DNA of 64,000 nucleotides, from NCBI RefSeq assembly GCF_900113905.1, contig NZ_FORC01000007.1, forward strand, positions 1 through 64,000. Direction: 5' to 3'. The stretch is from Phytopseudomonas argentinensis. GTDB taxonomy: Bacteria; Pseudomonadota; Gammaproteobacteria; Pseudomonadales; Pseudomonadaceae. This document shows, one piece after another, positions 15,878 through 24,377 of this stretch. How positions within the stretch are numbered: position 1 is the stretch's first letter; the number at the start of each line of letters is the position of its first letter. The position numbers and the translations under genes are program-made. The notes under the pieces were generated by a model. It saw only the letters and a list, made by a program, of their open reading frames with translations, was not told the origin of the DNA and did no database searches.

Positions 15878-16279
15878 ATGAACGACTGGCTAGATGCAAT
15901 CAAGTGGGACGATAACGGCCTGGTGCCGGCAATCGCCCAGGATCACCAGACCGGGCGCATTCTGATGATGGCCTGGATGAACCGTGAAGCATTGGCGCTG
16001 ACCGCCCGCGAGGGGCGCGCCATCTATTGGTCACGTTCGCGTGGCAAGCTGTGGCGCAAGGGCGAGGAGTCCGGTCACGTACAGAAGCTGCATGAATTGC
16101 GCCTGGACTGCGACGCCGATGTCATCGTGCTGATGGTCGAGCAGCTGGGCGGCATCGCCTGCCACACCGGTCGCGAAAGCTGCTTCTACCGCGTGTTCGA
16201 GAACGGTGCCTGGAAAACCGTCGATGCGGTGCTGAAAGATCCGCACACCATCTATTCGCCGGAGCACCGCCATGACTGA
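15878..16279 (+). CDS. hisI: HisI: phosphoribosyl-AMP cyclohydrolase
   Basis: A 133-residue enzyme of histidine synthesis that opens the purine ring of PR-AMP. The start MNDWLDAIKWDDNGL was chosen over an upstream in-frame extension that lies inside ubiB. Motifs: ILMMAWMNREAL, YWSRSRGKLWRKGEESGH, the metal site LDCDADVIVLMV and the Zn-binding CHTGRESCFYR. It overlaps hisE by 8 bp. HisI and HisE are separate proteins here, as in Pseudomonas, unlike the fused enterobacterial HisIE. Confidence 0.96.
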   Translation: MNDWLDAIKWDDNGLVPAIAQDHQTGRILMMAWMNREALALTAREGRAIYWSRSRGKLWRKGEESGHVQKLHELRLDCDADVIVLMVEQLGGIACHTGRESCFYRVFENGAWKTVDAVLKDPHTIYSPEHRHD

Positions 16280-16613
16280 TACCCTCAAGCGCCTGGCCGA
16301 GGTGCTGGAGTCGCGAAAGGGCGCGGCACCGGACAGCTCGTACGTGGCCAGCCTGTACCACAAGGGCCTGAACAAGATTCTGGAGAAGGTCGGCGAAGAA
16401 TCGGTGGAAACCATTCTCGCCGCCAAGGATGCTGCCGCCAGTGGCGACTGCAGCGACCTGATCTACGAAACCGCCGATCTGTGGTTCCACAGCCTGGTCA
16501 TGCTGGCCGCGCTGGATCAGCACCCGCAGGCGGTGCTCGATGAACTGGATCGCCGTTTCGGCCTGTCGGGGCACGCGGAAAAAGCCGCGCGCAACGATGG
16601 CGACACTCAATAA
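16272..16613 (+). CDS. hisE: HisE: phosphoribosyl-ATP pyrophosphatase
   Basis: A 113-residue all-alpha NTP pyrophosphatase that converts PR-ATP to PR-AMP, the step before HisI. Family features: YVASLYHKGLNKILEKVGEE (about 24-43) and ETADLWFHSLVMLA, with the acidic Mg-binding EExxE/ExxD pattern. It begins inside the end of hisI, and tatA starts 24 bp after it, so hisIE-tatABC probably form one transcript. Confidence 0.95.
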   Translation: MTDTLKRLAEVLESRKGAAPDSSYVASLYHKGLNKILEKVGEESVETILAAKDAAASGDCSDLIYETADLWFHSLVMLAALDQHPQAVLDELDRRFGLSGHAEKAARNDGDTQ

Positions 16614-16637
16614 AGACGCTGACGAGGACTACGAAAC

Positions 16638-16913
16638 ATGGGCATTTTCGACTGGAAACACTGGGTCGTCATTCTGATCGTCGTGGTGCTGGTGTTCGGC
16701 ACCAAGAAGCTCAAGAACCTCGGCTCCGACCTCGGCGAAACCATCAAGGGTTTCCGCAAGGCGATGAACGAGGAAGACGGCAAGCCGGCCGAGCCGCACG
16801 CGCAACAGCCGCAACAACCACAACAGCCCTACCAGCAGCAGGCGCCGCTGAACCAGCCGCACACCGTTGAAGGCCAGGCCAGCAAAGTCGAAGAACCGCT
16901 GCGCAAAGACTGA
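16638..16913 (+). CDS. tatA: TatA: twin-arginine translocase pore subunit
   Basis: A 91-residue single-span protein: MGIFDWKHWVVILIVVVLVF as the N-terminal membrane segment, then the FGTKKLKNLG amphipathic helix and a Gln/Pro-rich tail (QQPQQPQQPYQQQ). This is the TatA pattern (short N-terminus, FGxxKLxxxG). It multimerises to form the passage for folded Tat substrates. It is the first gene of tatABC. Confidence 0.95.
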   Translation: MGIFDWKHWVVILIVVVLVFGTKKLKNLGSDLGETIKGFRKAMNEEDGKPAEPHAQQPQQPQQPYQQQAPLNQPHTVEGQASKVEEPLRKD

Positions 16914-16921
16914 GGCAAAGC

Positions 16922-17326
16922 ATGTTCGGTATCAGTTTCAGCGAGCTGCTGCTGGTCGGGCTGATTGCCCTGCTGGTGCTCGGCCCCGAGCGTCTGCCAG
17001 GCGCAGCGCGCACGGCGGGGCTGTGGATCGGGCGCATCAAGCGCAGCTTCAATTCGATCAAGGAAGAGGTCGAGCGCGAGATCGGCGCCGACGAAATCCG
17101 CCGGCAACTGCATAACGAACGTATCCTCGAACTGGAGCGCGAGATGCAGGCGGTGAAGAACGACATTCTGCCGCCGGCGCCCCAGGCCAGCGTGCCGCCG
17201 CCCGCCATGCAATCGCCCAGTGCTGCCGAGCCCGTTGCACAAGCGCCGGTGGAGCCTGCCCCAGCGCCGGCTACCCCGCCCGCCCCGGCGCCCGTCGCCA
17301 GCCAGAACAAGACGCCGCAACCATGA
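16922..17326 (+). CDS. tatB: TatB: twin-arginine translocase receptor subunit
   Basis: A 134-residue protein that with TatC forms the receptor for twin-arginine signal peptides. MFGISFSELLLVGLIALLVL is the membrane helix with the conserved Glu; LGPERLPGAARTAGLWIGRI is the hallmark TatB stretch after it. An amphipathic helix rich in Glu and Arg follows, then an Ala/Pro-rich tail. It overlaps tatC by 4 bp (ATGA). Confidence 0.95.
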   Translation: MFGISFSELLLVGLIALLVLGPERLPGAARTAGLWIGRIKRSFNSIKEEVEREIGADEIRRQLHNERILELEREMQAVKNDILPPAPQASVPPPAMQSPSAAEPVAQAPVEPAPAPATPPAPAPVASQNKTPQP

Positions 17327-18117
17327 GTCGACTGCCCGACAACGACCAGGAAATGCCGCTGGTCTCGCACCTTGCCGAGTTACGCACGCGCCTGTTGCGC
17401 TGTGTGGCGGCGATCTTCCTGATCTTCGCCGGCCTGTTCTACTTCGCCCAGAAGATCTACACCCTGGTATCGGCGCCGCTGCGCCAGTACCTGCCGGAAG
17501 GCGCGACGATGATCGCCACCGATGTGGCCTCGCCGTTCCTTACGCCCTTCAAGCTGACCATGATCGTCGCGGTGTTCCTGGCCATGCCGGTGATCCTGCA
17601 CCAGGTCTGGGGCTTTATCGCGCCGGGGCTGTACAAGCACGAGAAGCGCATCGCCATTCCGCTGCTGATCTCCAGCATCATCCTGTTCTACGCCGGCATG
17701 GCCTTCGCCTACTTTCTGGTGTTCCCGATCATCTTCCACTTCTTCGCCAGCGTGACGCCCGAAGGCGTGTCGATGATGACCGACATCGCCAGCTACCTCG
17801 ACTTCGTGATGACGCTGTTCTTCGCCTTTGGCGTAGCGTTCGAGATTCCGGTGGCCGTGGTACTGCTGATCTGGATCGGCATCGTCGACGTCGAATACCT
17901 GCGCAAGATCCGCCCGTACGTGATCATCGGCTGCTTCGTGGTCGGCATGATCCTCACCCCGCCGGATATTTTTTCCCAGACCCTGCTGGCGGTGCCGATG
18001 TGGTTGCTGTTCGAGCTGGGCATCCTGGCCGGCAGCCTGATCCGCACGCGCCGCGGCCAGCCGGATGAAGAAGACGAAAACGCACCGACCGACCAGCCGC
18101 CCAGCGTCCAGCCATGA
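17323..18117 (+). CDS. tatC: TatC: Sec-independent translocase core
   Basis: A 264-residue polytopic inner-membrane protein with the usual six helices. Family motifs: the N-terminal PLVSHLAELRTRLL (contacts the RR signal), FLTPFKLTMIVAVFLAMPVI and the middle YFLVFPIIFHFFA. The C-terminal tail is acidic and Pro-rich. It overlaps the start of rsmE by 4 bp (ATGA), so rsmE is in the same operon. Confidence 0.96.
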   Translation: MSRLPDNDQEMPLVSHLAELRTRLLRCVAAIFLIFAGLFYFAQKIYTLVSAPLRQYLPEGATMIATDVASPFLTPFKLTMIVAVFLAMPVILHQVWGFIAPGLYKHEKRIAIPLLISSIILFYAGMAFAYFLVFPIIFHFFASVTPEGVSMMTDIASYLDFVMTLFFAFGVAFEIPVAVVLLIWIGIVDVEYLRKIRPYVIIGCFVVGMILTPPDIFSQTLLAVPMWLLFELGILAGSLIRTRRGQPDEEDENAPTDQPPSVQP

Positions 18118-18821
18118 ACCTGCTGCTGCTCGAGGACGGTGACTTCGTCGCCGCCGACCGCGTACGCCTGAGCGGTCGCCGCCTCATTCATCTCAATGAA
18201 GTGCACCGCGCCGAGAACGGCGACACCCTGCGTGTCGGTCGCCTCGGCGGGCAGATGGGCCGCGGCCAGCTGTTGCAGCTCGACACCAAAAGCGCCGAAC
18301 TGCAGGTGGCCTTCGATCAGCCGCCGCCCGCCAAGCTGCCGATCACCCTGCTGCTGGCCCTGCCGCGCCCGAAGATGCTCAAGCGCGTGCTGCAGAGCGT
18401 CAGCGCCATGGGCGTGCCGCGGCTGATCCTGCTCAACAGCTACCGGGTGGAAAAAAGCTTCTGGCAGACGCCCTTTCTCGAGCCCGCGGCGATTCGCGAG
18501 CAACTGATCCTCGGCCTGGAGCAGGCCCGCGATACGCTGCTGCCCGAGGTAATCATCGAGAAGCGCTTCAAACCCTTTGTCGAGGATCGCCTGCCGCAGC
18601 TGGCCGCCGGTACCCTCGGCCTGACCGGCCACCCCGGCGATTATCCCGCCTGCCCGCGCGCCGTCGAACAGCCGGTAACCCTGGCCATCGGCCCGGAAGG
18701 CGGCTGGATTCCCTACGAAGTCGACAAGCTCACCGAAGCCGGCCTGCAGCCGGTGCAGCTGGGCGAACGCATTCTGCGGGTGGAAACGGCGGTGACAGCG
18801 CTGCTTGCCCGGTTGTTCTGA
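18114..18821 (+). CDS. rsmE: RsmE: 16S rRNA m3U1498 methyltransferase
   Basis: A 235-residue SPOUT-family methyltransferase that N3-methylates U1498 of 16S rRNA. It has an N-terminal PUA-like domain (RLIHLNEVHRAENGDTLRVG) and the C-terminal knot with LAIGPEGGWIPYEVDKLTEA and LGERILRVETAVTALLARLF, the canonical GPEGG and LRxETA signatures. It is the last gene of the tat run and is followed by a REP hairpin. Confidence 0.95.
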   Translation: MNLLLLEDGDFVAADRVRLSGRRLIHLNEVHRAENGDTLRVGRLGGQMGRGQLLQLDTKSAELQVAFDQPPPAKLPITLLLALPRPKMLKRVLQSVSAMGVPRLILLNSYRVEKSFWQTPFLEPAAIREQLILGLEQARDTLLPEVIIEKRFKPFVEDRLPQLAAGTLGLTGHPGDYPACPRAVEQPVTLAIGPEGGWIPYEVDKLTEAGLQPVQLGERILRVETAVTALLARLF

Positions 18822-18871
18822 GCGGCAGCTCAAGGGCGGCTCGGTAGCAGTAGCCGTCTTGGTTGCAATAT

Positions 18872-18936
18872 CTGTGGGAGCGGGCGGGGACGCCTAGTCC
18901 ATGCCCGCGATTCGCGCGCATGGCGCGCTCCCACAA
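18872..18936. repeat. REP-type palindromic element, copy 1
   Basis: TGTGGGAGCGGGC... closes with ...GCGCGCTCCCACA, giving a long imperfect stem. The left arm, CGGGCGGGGACGCCTAGTCC, is shared with a second copy at 24291-24358. It sits after rsmE, where it may also act as a transcript-end hairpin. Confidence 0.75.
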
Positions 18937-19050
18937 AAGCAGATCATCGTCCGCTTCAACGACATCGGGTAGCACCTTGCTCAGCCCATCGATTTGGCGC
19001 CAGCCTGCGGTATGCCTATGATGAACACCTCGTGCCCACAAGGAGCTGTC

Positions 19051-19944
19051 ATGCGCCGTCTGCTCACCGGCATCACCGTTATCCTCCTGCTGCTGCTCAA
19101 CACCTTGATCCTGATCGGGCCGATGATGCTGATCGCCATCGGCAGGCTGGTGTTGCCCGTCAAGGCGCTGAAGGCAGCCTGTTCGCGCCAGGTGATGAAT
19201 ATCGCCGAGGCCTGGGCGGAGAACTGCAAGCGTATCTTCGCCGCGCTCACGCCGACCCAGTGGGATATCCGCGGCAACGCCGAGCTGCGCCAGGACACCT
19301 CCTACCTGATCATCAGCAACCACCAATCCTGGGTCGATATTCCCGCGCTGGTGCAGGCCTTCAACCGCAAGACGCCCTACTTCAAGTTCTTTCTCAAACA
19401 GCAACTGATCTGGATGCCGTTTCTCGGCCTGGCGTTCTGGGCGCTGGACTACCCCTTTATGAAGCGCTACAGCAAGGCCAAGCTGGAGAAGTATCCGCAC
19501 CTCAAGGGCCAGGACCTGGAAATAACCCGCCGCGCCTGCGAGAAATTCCGGGATCTGCCGGTCACGGTGGTCAACTACCTGGAAGGCACCCGCTTCACCC
19601 CGGCCAAACGGGCACAGCAGGGCTCGCCGTACCGCTATCTGCTCAAGCCCAAGGCCGGCGGTGTGGCCTTCGTGCTGGCGGCCCTGGGTGAACAGCTCGA
19701 CGCCATTCTCGACGTCACCCTCGTCTACCCGGAAGGCACCCCGCCCGGCTTCTGGAAGCTGGCCAGCGGCCAGGTGCCGAAGGTCATCATGGATATCCGC
19801 ACCCGCGCGCTGGAGCCAGCGCTGTGGCAAGGCGACTACCAGAACGACCCGGACTTTCGCCTGCACGTGCAGGAGTGGGTCAGTGGGCTGTGGGAAGAGA
19901 AGGATGCATTGATCGCCAGGCTCAAGCAGGAAGCAGAGGGCTGA
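19051..19944 (+). CDS. YihG-type 1-acylglycerol-3-phosphate O-acyltransferase
   Basis: A 297-residue inner-membrane acyltransferase of the PlsC/LPLAT superfamily. The N-terminal hydrophobic helix (LLTGITVILLLLLNTLILIG) precedes the catalytic HX4D motif in IISNHQSWVDIP; YPFMKRYSK and VNYLEGTRFTP (the glycerol-phosphate-binding EGTR block) follow. The long C-terminal half with GTPPGFWKLASG is typical of the YihG branch, which tunes phospholipid acyl composition. The ATG is preceded by AAGGAG at 19040-19045. The gene stands alone between a REP element and a MITE-like element. Confidence 0.88.
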   Translation: MRRLLTGITVILLLLLNTLILIGPMMLIAIGRLVLPVKALKAACSRQVMNIAEAWAENCKRIFAALTPTQWDIRGNAELRQDTSYLIISNHQSWVDIPALVQAFNRKTPYFKFFLKQQLIWMPFLGLAFWALDYPFMKRYSKAKLEKYPHLKGQDLEITRRACEKFRDLPVTVVNYLEGTRFTPAKRAQQGSPYRYLLKPKAGGVAFVLAALGEQLDAILDVTLVYPEGTPPGFWKLASGQVPKVIMDIRTRALEPALWQGDYQNDPDFRLHVQEWVSGLWEEKDALIARLKQEAEG

Positions 19945-19952
19945 ACCTGCTC

Positions 19953-20188
19953 TAACAGGCCGTTGAAAAAACTACCTACGCTGCCGGCACATCGTTAAAA
20001 ACAGCCTCGCGTGCGAGCCCAGTCGAAATGCTCATGTACAACTCGTACACTCCGCTTTTGACTCACTGCGTTCGCCCTACGGGCCAGCCTTCGGCTGTTA
20101 CCGCGCTGCGCTACGTTTCGGCTGTTTTTGCGCGGCCGCCATCGGCCTCGTTCCGGCGGCCTCGCTGACGTTTTTCAACGGTCTGCTA
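19953..20188. mobile_element. MITE-like palindromic element, 236 bp
   Basis: Terminal inverted repeats TAACAGGCCGTTGAAAAAA (19953-19971) and GTTTTTCAACGGTCTGCTA (20170-20188) match at 16 of 19 positions. The interior has no credible gene and is full of smaller inversions (GCCTTCGGCTGTTACCGCG, GGCGGCCTCGCTGACG). Size, terminal repeats and lack of coding fit a non-autonomous element. No clear target duplication was seen. Confidence 0.6.
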
Positions 20189-20203
20189 GCCGGGGCAGAT
20201 CGA

Positions 20204-20638
20204 TCAATCCGGCAGGATCATATGGCCGGCCTCATCGAGTGGCGCAAAGGGGTTGTGCGCCAGCTCCCAGAGATGGCCATCGGGGTCGGCGAAGTAGCCC
20301 GAGTAACCACCCCAGAACACTTTTCCAGGCGCCTTGACCTGCCGCGCGCCCGAGGCGACAGCGAGCGCCATGGCGGCGTCGACGGCCTCGGGGCTATCCA
20401 GGTTGTGCGCCAGGGTAATGCCGGCGAAGCCTGCCGGACCCGCTTCGGGCAGGTTGGCGTCCCTGGCCAGCTCGTCGCGCGAGAACAAGCCCAGGGCGAG
20501 GCCCTTGAGCTTGATGAAGACGATCTGCTCCTGGGACGCGGAGGAACGCCTCCAGCCCAGCCGTTCGTAGAAGGCGGCACTGGCCTGTACATCGGCGACG
20601 CCGAGGGTGATCAGGGAAATCCGTCGGTCAAAGCTCAT
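20204..20638 (-). CDS. VOC-family (glyoxalase/bleomycin resistance) protein
   Basis: A 144-residue protein with the paired beta-alpha-beta-beta-beta modules of the vicinal-oxygen-chelate superfamily: RISLITLGVADVQASAAFYE at the N-terminus, IVFIKLKGLALGLF in the middle, and the C-terminal YSGYFADPDGHLWELAHNP, which carries the metal-binding Glu. An N-terminal metal ligand is not clear (LGV rather than xHV), so catalysis is unproven. GGAGC precedes the ATG by 6 bp. The substrate is unknown. Confidence 0.8.
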   Translation of the reverse strand: MSFDRRISLITLGVADVQASAAFYERLGWRRSSASQEQIVFIKLKGLALGLFSRDELARDANLPEAGPAGFAGITLAHNLDSPEAVDAAMALAVASGARQVKAPGKVFWGGYSGYFADPDGHLWELAHNPFAPLDEAGHMILPD

Positions 20639-20736
20639 ACGTTGCTCCTGCAGTGGTTGAGCCAGCCGCGCGGCCCGGGTGCTGTCAACAATGATCCAAG
20701 GTTCTGCCAGGCCTCACGTCAAGGCCGCATAAGCCA

Positions 20737-21366
20737 TCAGAAACGGTAGAGCCACGCGATCCCAGGATAGTCGGCAAAGGCCCGGGGGAACAGCAAGTCC
20801 CCGCGATAAAAGGGGTTGTCGAGTCGCGTCCAGACGGGCTCGAAGTCGGGATCCTGAGACTTGATGGCCTCGGCGAGCAGGGTCGTGCAATAGCGGTGAG
20901 GCTGGCTACGTACTTCCAACACGAATGGCGCCCCCACCGCATCGACCACCACCTGGGCGGCCGCCTGCTTCTGGTGTGGGTTCAGAAACTCGGGACGGGC
21001 GATCGCGAAGTGACGCGCCAATGCGGGCTGCAGAAAGTCCTCGAGCGTGCTGATCAGCACCTGGTTCAAGCGCTGCGGGTCGTCATCGGTGGTGGCATGC
21101 ACCACCAGCACCCGCGGCTCGGTGGCCACCACCATGCCGATATGCGAATAGTCGCCACCGCCCATTTGCTGCACCAGACGGCTGTCTGCCGAATGGCCGA
21201 GACGAAACAGCCAGTCGCCTGTCTGCAGTGCTGGCAGTTGGCTCAGGTCAGGCCCGCTAGGCATGGGTTGGGCCTTGGGCAACCAGCAGAGCAGCATGAG
21301 CCCTGCCAGGAGAATCGAAAGCGCCAGCAGATACCGGGAACGATGGCTCAGATACGAACCTTCCAC
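20737..21366 (-). CDS. YiiX/YebB-like NlpC/P60-type cysteine hydrolase
   Basis: A 209-residue protein with an N-terminal membrane anchor or signal (YLLALSILLAGLMLLCWLP), then a permuted papain-like fold: LQTGDWLFRLG, GGDYSHIGMVV with the His, VLVVHATTDD, and a late catalytic Cys in YCTTLLAEAI. This circularly permuted order (His before Cys) is characteristic of YiiX/YebB proteins, thought to act on lipid or peptide amide bonds in the envelope. Its start overlaps the end of the preceding lipoprotein gene by 19 bp, so the two are probably cotranscribed. Confidence 0.8.
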   Translation of the reverse strand: MEGSYLSHRSRYLLALSILLAGLMLLCWLPKAQPMPSGPDLSQLPALQTGDWLFRLGHSADSRLVQQMGGGDYSHIGMVVATEPRVLVVHATTDDDPQRLNQVLISTLEDFLQPALARHFAIARPEFLNPHQKQAAAQVVVDAVGAPFVLEVRSQPHRYCTTLLAEAIKSQDPDFEPVWTRLDNPFYRGDLLFPRAFADYPGIAWLYRF

Positions 21367-21752
21367 TGGTCGTCGACCTTGGTCAGCCGAACCGACTCGG
21401 TCTGGGCCGGCACATCGGCTTTCTTGAAGGTGATCGTGACCTTGCTGGTAGCCTGGCTCTTGTCATCGTTGTAGATGGCTTCGTCAGCCTTTACCTCGGC
21501 GACGCCGCCCAGCTTGGCCGCCTGTTCGGAGCGCTTGGTCACGGCCATTTTCAACTTGCCGCGAACCATCTCCTCGGCACCCTCCTCGGCGTCGGCAGGC
21601 ACGGCAATCAGTTTGTACATGCCGTCCGCATCGTTGGAAAACGACGCCTCGATAAAGGATTTCGCCACCGCTTCGGGTGAGTCACTGGACGAACACGCCG
21701 CGAGCAGTACAGCGCTGAGGGCAATGAGGAGGAAACGCGATAGAGCAGCCAT
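21348..21752 (-). CDS. DUF4878-type lipoprotein
   Basis: A 134-residue precursor beginning MAALSRFLLIALSAVLLAAC, with the lipobox LLAAC and lipidation Cys at about 20. The mature part opens SPEAVAKSFIEASFSNDADG and ends TKVDDQWKVRI, the NTF2-like pattern of small envelope lipoproteins annotated DUF4878. The start was placed at 21752 because AAGGA lies 7 bp upstream and this gives a proper lipoprotein signal. No function is known. Probably cotranscribed with the YiiX-like gene. Confidence 0.75.
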   Translation of the reverse strand: MAALSRFLLIALSAVLLAACSSSDSPEAVAKSFIEASFSNDADGMYKLIAVPADAEEGAEEMVRGKLKMAVTKRSEQAAKLGGVAEVKADEAIYNDDKSQATSKVTITFKKADVPAQTESVRLTKVDDQWKVRI

Positions 21753-21882
21753 GAACGATCCTTGCAGGCAATGAGACGCAGCAAGCGCCCCGAAAAAGGG
21801 CACCCAGTCTAACGCCGTGACCAGTCATGTCAAAGTGTGTCAGGCAGAAGCGAGGCCCTTGACGGGCCCCGCCTGTGCAGCC

Positions 21883-23082
21883 TCAGGCAGCGCTGAAGGT
21901 CTTGTGCGGGTCGATGACGAATTTCTTCGGTACGCCGGCATCGAACTCGCCGTAGCCACGGGGTGCGTCGTCCAGGCTGATGACCTGCACGCCGACCACT
22001 TCGGCGATGTTGATGCGATCCCACATGATGGCCTGCATCAGCGCGCGGTTGTACTTCATTACCGGAGTCTGGCCGGTGTGGAAGCTGTGCGACTTGGCCC
22101 AGCCAAGGCCGAAGCGGATGCTCAGGCTGCCGATCTTCGCCGCCGCGTCCACAGCGCCTGGGTCTTCGGTGACGTAGAGGCCGGGGATACCGATCTTGCC
22201 AGCAACCCGTACCACACCCATCAGCGAGTTGAGCACCGTGGCCGGTGCTTCGTGCTGAGCACCGGAGTGACCGTGGCCGCGGGCCTCGAAGCCTACTGCA
22301 TCGACCGCGCAATCCACTTCCGGCTCACCGAGCAGTTCAGCGATCTGTTCGTGCAGCGGCGTGTCCTTGGACAGGTCGGCGATCTCGAAGCCTTGGGCCT
22401 TGGCGTGGGCCAGGCGTACCGGGTTGACGTCACCGACGATCACCACTGCGGCGCCCAGCAGGCGCGCCGAGGCAGCTGCGGCCAGGCCAACCGGGCCGGC
22501 ACCGGCGATATAAACGCTGCTGCCCGGGCCAACACCTGCGGTGACGGCACCGTGGTAGCCGGTCGGCAGGATGTCGGAGAGGCAGGTCAGGTCACGGATT
22601 TTCTCCATGGCCTTGTCGCGATCCGGCAGCTTGAGCAGGTTGAAGTCGGCATAGGGCACCAGCACGTATTCGGCCTGGCCGCCGGTCCAGTCGCCCATGT
22701 CCACGTAACCGTAGGCACCGCCGGCACGCGCCGGGTTGACGGTCAGGCACACGCCGGTGTGCTGTTCCTTGCAGGAGCGGCAACGGCCGCAGGCGACGTT
22801 GAAGGGTACCGAAACCAGATCGCCGATTTTCAGGTTCTCGACATCGCTGCCCTTCTCGATCACCTCGCCGGTGATCTCGTGACCGAGCACCAGGCCGACC
22901 TGGGCGGTGGTACGGCCACGCACCATGTGCTGGTCGGAGCCGCAGATATTGGTGGAGACGACCTTGAGAATGACCCCGTGCTCGATCTTGCGACCGCGCG
23001 GATCCTGCATCTTCGGATAGTCGATCTTCTGGACTTCGACCTTGCCTGCGCCGAGATAGACGACACCGCGATTACCAGACAT
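21883..23082 (-). CDS. fdhA: Glutathione-independent formaldehyde dehydrogenase
   Basis: A 399-residue zinc- and NAD-dependent medium-chain dehydrogenase that oxidises formaldehyde to formate. Catalytic zinc block: STNICGSDQHMVRG with GHEITGEV. Structural zinc: the four Cys of CGRCRSCKEQHTGVC. NAD site: YIAGAGPVGLAAAASARLLG. It is the last gene of the sarcosine/one-carbon block, where it removes formaldehyde released by betaine and sarcosine demethylation. AAGGAG lies 7 bp before the ATG; an upstream in-frame start was rejected. Confidence 0.95.
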   Translation of the reverse strand: MSGNRGVVYLGAGKVEVQKIDYPKMQDPRGRKIEHGVILKVVSTNICGSDQHMVRGRTTAQVGLVLGHEITGEVIEKGSDVENLKIGDLVSVPFNVACGRCRSCKEQHTGVCLTVNPARAGGAYGYVDMGDWTGGQAEYVLVPYADFNLLKLPDRDKAMEKIRDLTCLSDILPTGYHGAVTAGVGPGSSVYIAGAGPVGLAAAASARLLGAAVVIVGDVNPVRLAHAKAQGFEIADLSKDTPLHEQIAELLGEPEVDCAVDAVGFEARGHGHSGAQHEAPATVLNSLMGVVRVAGKIGIPGLYVTEDPGAVDAAAKIGSLSIRFGLGWAKSHSFHTGQTPVMKYNRALMQAIMWDRINIAEVVGVQVISLDDAPRGYGEFDAGVPKKFVIDPHKTFSAA

Positions 23083-23300
23083 ATGAATCTCCTTTCTTCT
23101 TGTGGATGCAAGGCGCGTAGGTCTTGCAATGGAGTATTGAAGCGCCTGTCTCGGCACCCGCCGGTGAGGGCAGGACGGCTACCGAGTGCTCGCGCTGACG
23201 ATACTGGCAGCACGAATGGGTCTAGCCAGACTAACCAGCGGATGTCGCGCCCGCGGATACAAAACCGACAGCCGCCGTTCTCTGTGCGGCACGTCTCTGG

Positions 23301-24158
23301 TTAGAGGACTACGGTGCGGTTGGCGTTGAGGAACACCCGGCGCTCGAGGAAGTAGCCGACCGCACGGGCCAGGGTCAGGCACTCGATATCGCGGCCTTTG
23401 GCCACCAGATCCTCGGGATAGTGCGCATGATCGACGCTTTCCACCCCTTGGGTGATGATCGGGCCTTCGTCCAGGTCGTTGTTGATGAAGTGGGCGGTGG
23501 CGCCGACCAGCTTCACGCCCTTCTGGTACGCCTGGTGGTAAGGCTTGGCGCCCTTGAAACCGGGCAGCAGCGAGTGGTGGATGTTGATCGCACGGCCGTC
23601 GAGCTTGCGACACAGCTCGGCGGACAGCACCTGCATGTAGCGGGCGAGCACCACCAGCTCGGCGCCGGTGTCCTCGACCACCTGCATGACCCGGCGCTCC
23701 TGGGCAGGCTTGTCGTTGGGGTCGAGGGGAAAGTGGTGGTACGGGATGCCGTGCCAGTCGGCCAGGGGCTTGAGATCCGGGTGGTTGGAGACGATGGCGG
23801 TGATGTCCATCGGCAACTGGCCGGTGCGTTGGCGGTAGAGCAGGTCGTTGAGGCAGTGGTCAGCCTTGGAGACCATGATCACCACCTTGGCGCGGTAGCC
23901 CGGCGCGGTCAGCTCGGTGCGCATGTCGAACGGCGCGGTGCGCTCGTCGAGGCCGGCAAGAAACGCCGCCTCGTCGAAATCCGCCTGGGTGCGGAACTCC
24001 ACGCGGATGAAGAAGCGACTGGCCAGGCGGTCATCGAAGCTGTGGTGCTCGGTGACGTAGCAGCCCTGCTCGAACAGGTAGCGGGTCACCACGTCCACGG
24101 TACCCAGCAGGCTCGGGCAGTGGGCGGTAAGAATCCAGGTGTCGGGGGTGCGGCTCAT
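23301..24158 (-). CDS. purU: PurU: formyltetrahydrofolate deformylase
   Basis: A 285-residue enzyme that hydrolyses 10-formyl-THF to formate and THF. It has an N-terminal ACT regulatory domain (WILTAHCPSLLGTVDVVTRY) and a formyltransferase-like domain with ITAIVSNHPDLKPLA, NIHHSLLPGFKGAKPYHQAY (catalytic Asn-His) and GATAHFINNDLDEGPIITQ (catalytic Asp). It sits between soxG and fdhA, as in the Pseudomonas glycine-betaine locus, where it recycles folate loaded by sarcosine oxidase. AAGGA precedes the start at 24158. Confidence 0.95.
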   Translation of the reverse strand: MSRTPDTWILTAHCPSLLGTVDVVTRYLFEQGCYVTEHHSFDDRLASRFFIRVEFRTQADFDEAAFLAGLDERTAPFDMRTELTAPGYRAKVVIMVSKADHCLNDLLYRQRTGQLPMDITAIVSNHPDLKPLADWHGIPYHHFPLDPNDKPAQERRVMQVVEDTGAELVVLARYMQVLSAELCRKLDGRAINIHHSLLPGFKGAKPYHQAYQKGVKLVGATAHFINNDLDEGPIITQGVESVDHAHYPEDLVAKGRDIECLTLARAVGYFLERRVFLNANRTVVL

Positions 24159-24290
24159 GAAAGCGATTCCTTGTGCAGATCGCTCCCATGCGCCGACCGG
24201 CAGTGCACGACGGGGAGCATAATTGGCTGCATCCATACGCAGCCTTGGGGAGTGGTGAAGCTAAAGCAGCAGTGACGGTCAGCATTTATT

Positions 24291-24358
24291 CTGTGGGAAC
24301 GGGCGGGGACGCCTAGTCCATGCCAGCGATTTTTCGCGGGCATGGCCCGCTCCCACAA
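24291..24358. repeat. REP-type palindromic element, copy 2
   Basis: CTGTGGGAACGGGC... closes with ...GGCCCGCTCCCACAA. It shares CGGGCGGGGACGCCTAGTCC with 18872-18936. It sits between soxG and purU and may separate their expression. Confidence 0.75.
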
Positions 24359-24377
24359 TGGATTACAGCAACCAGGC

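Noticed and set aside
14277..15899. 540-codon minus-strand frame opposite ubiB
   Set aside because: Shadow of a strongly supported ubiB gene; no motif in the translation.
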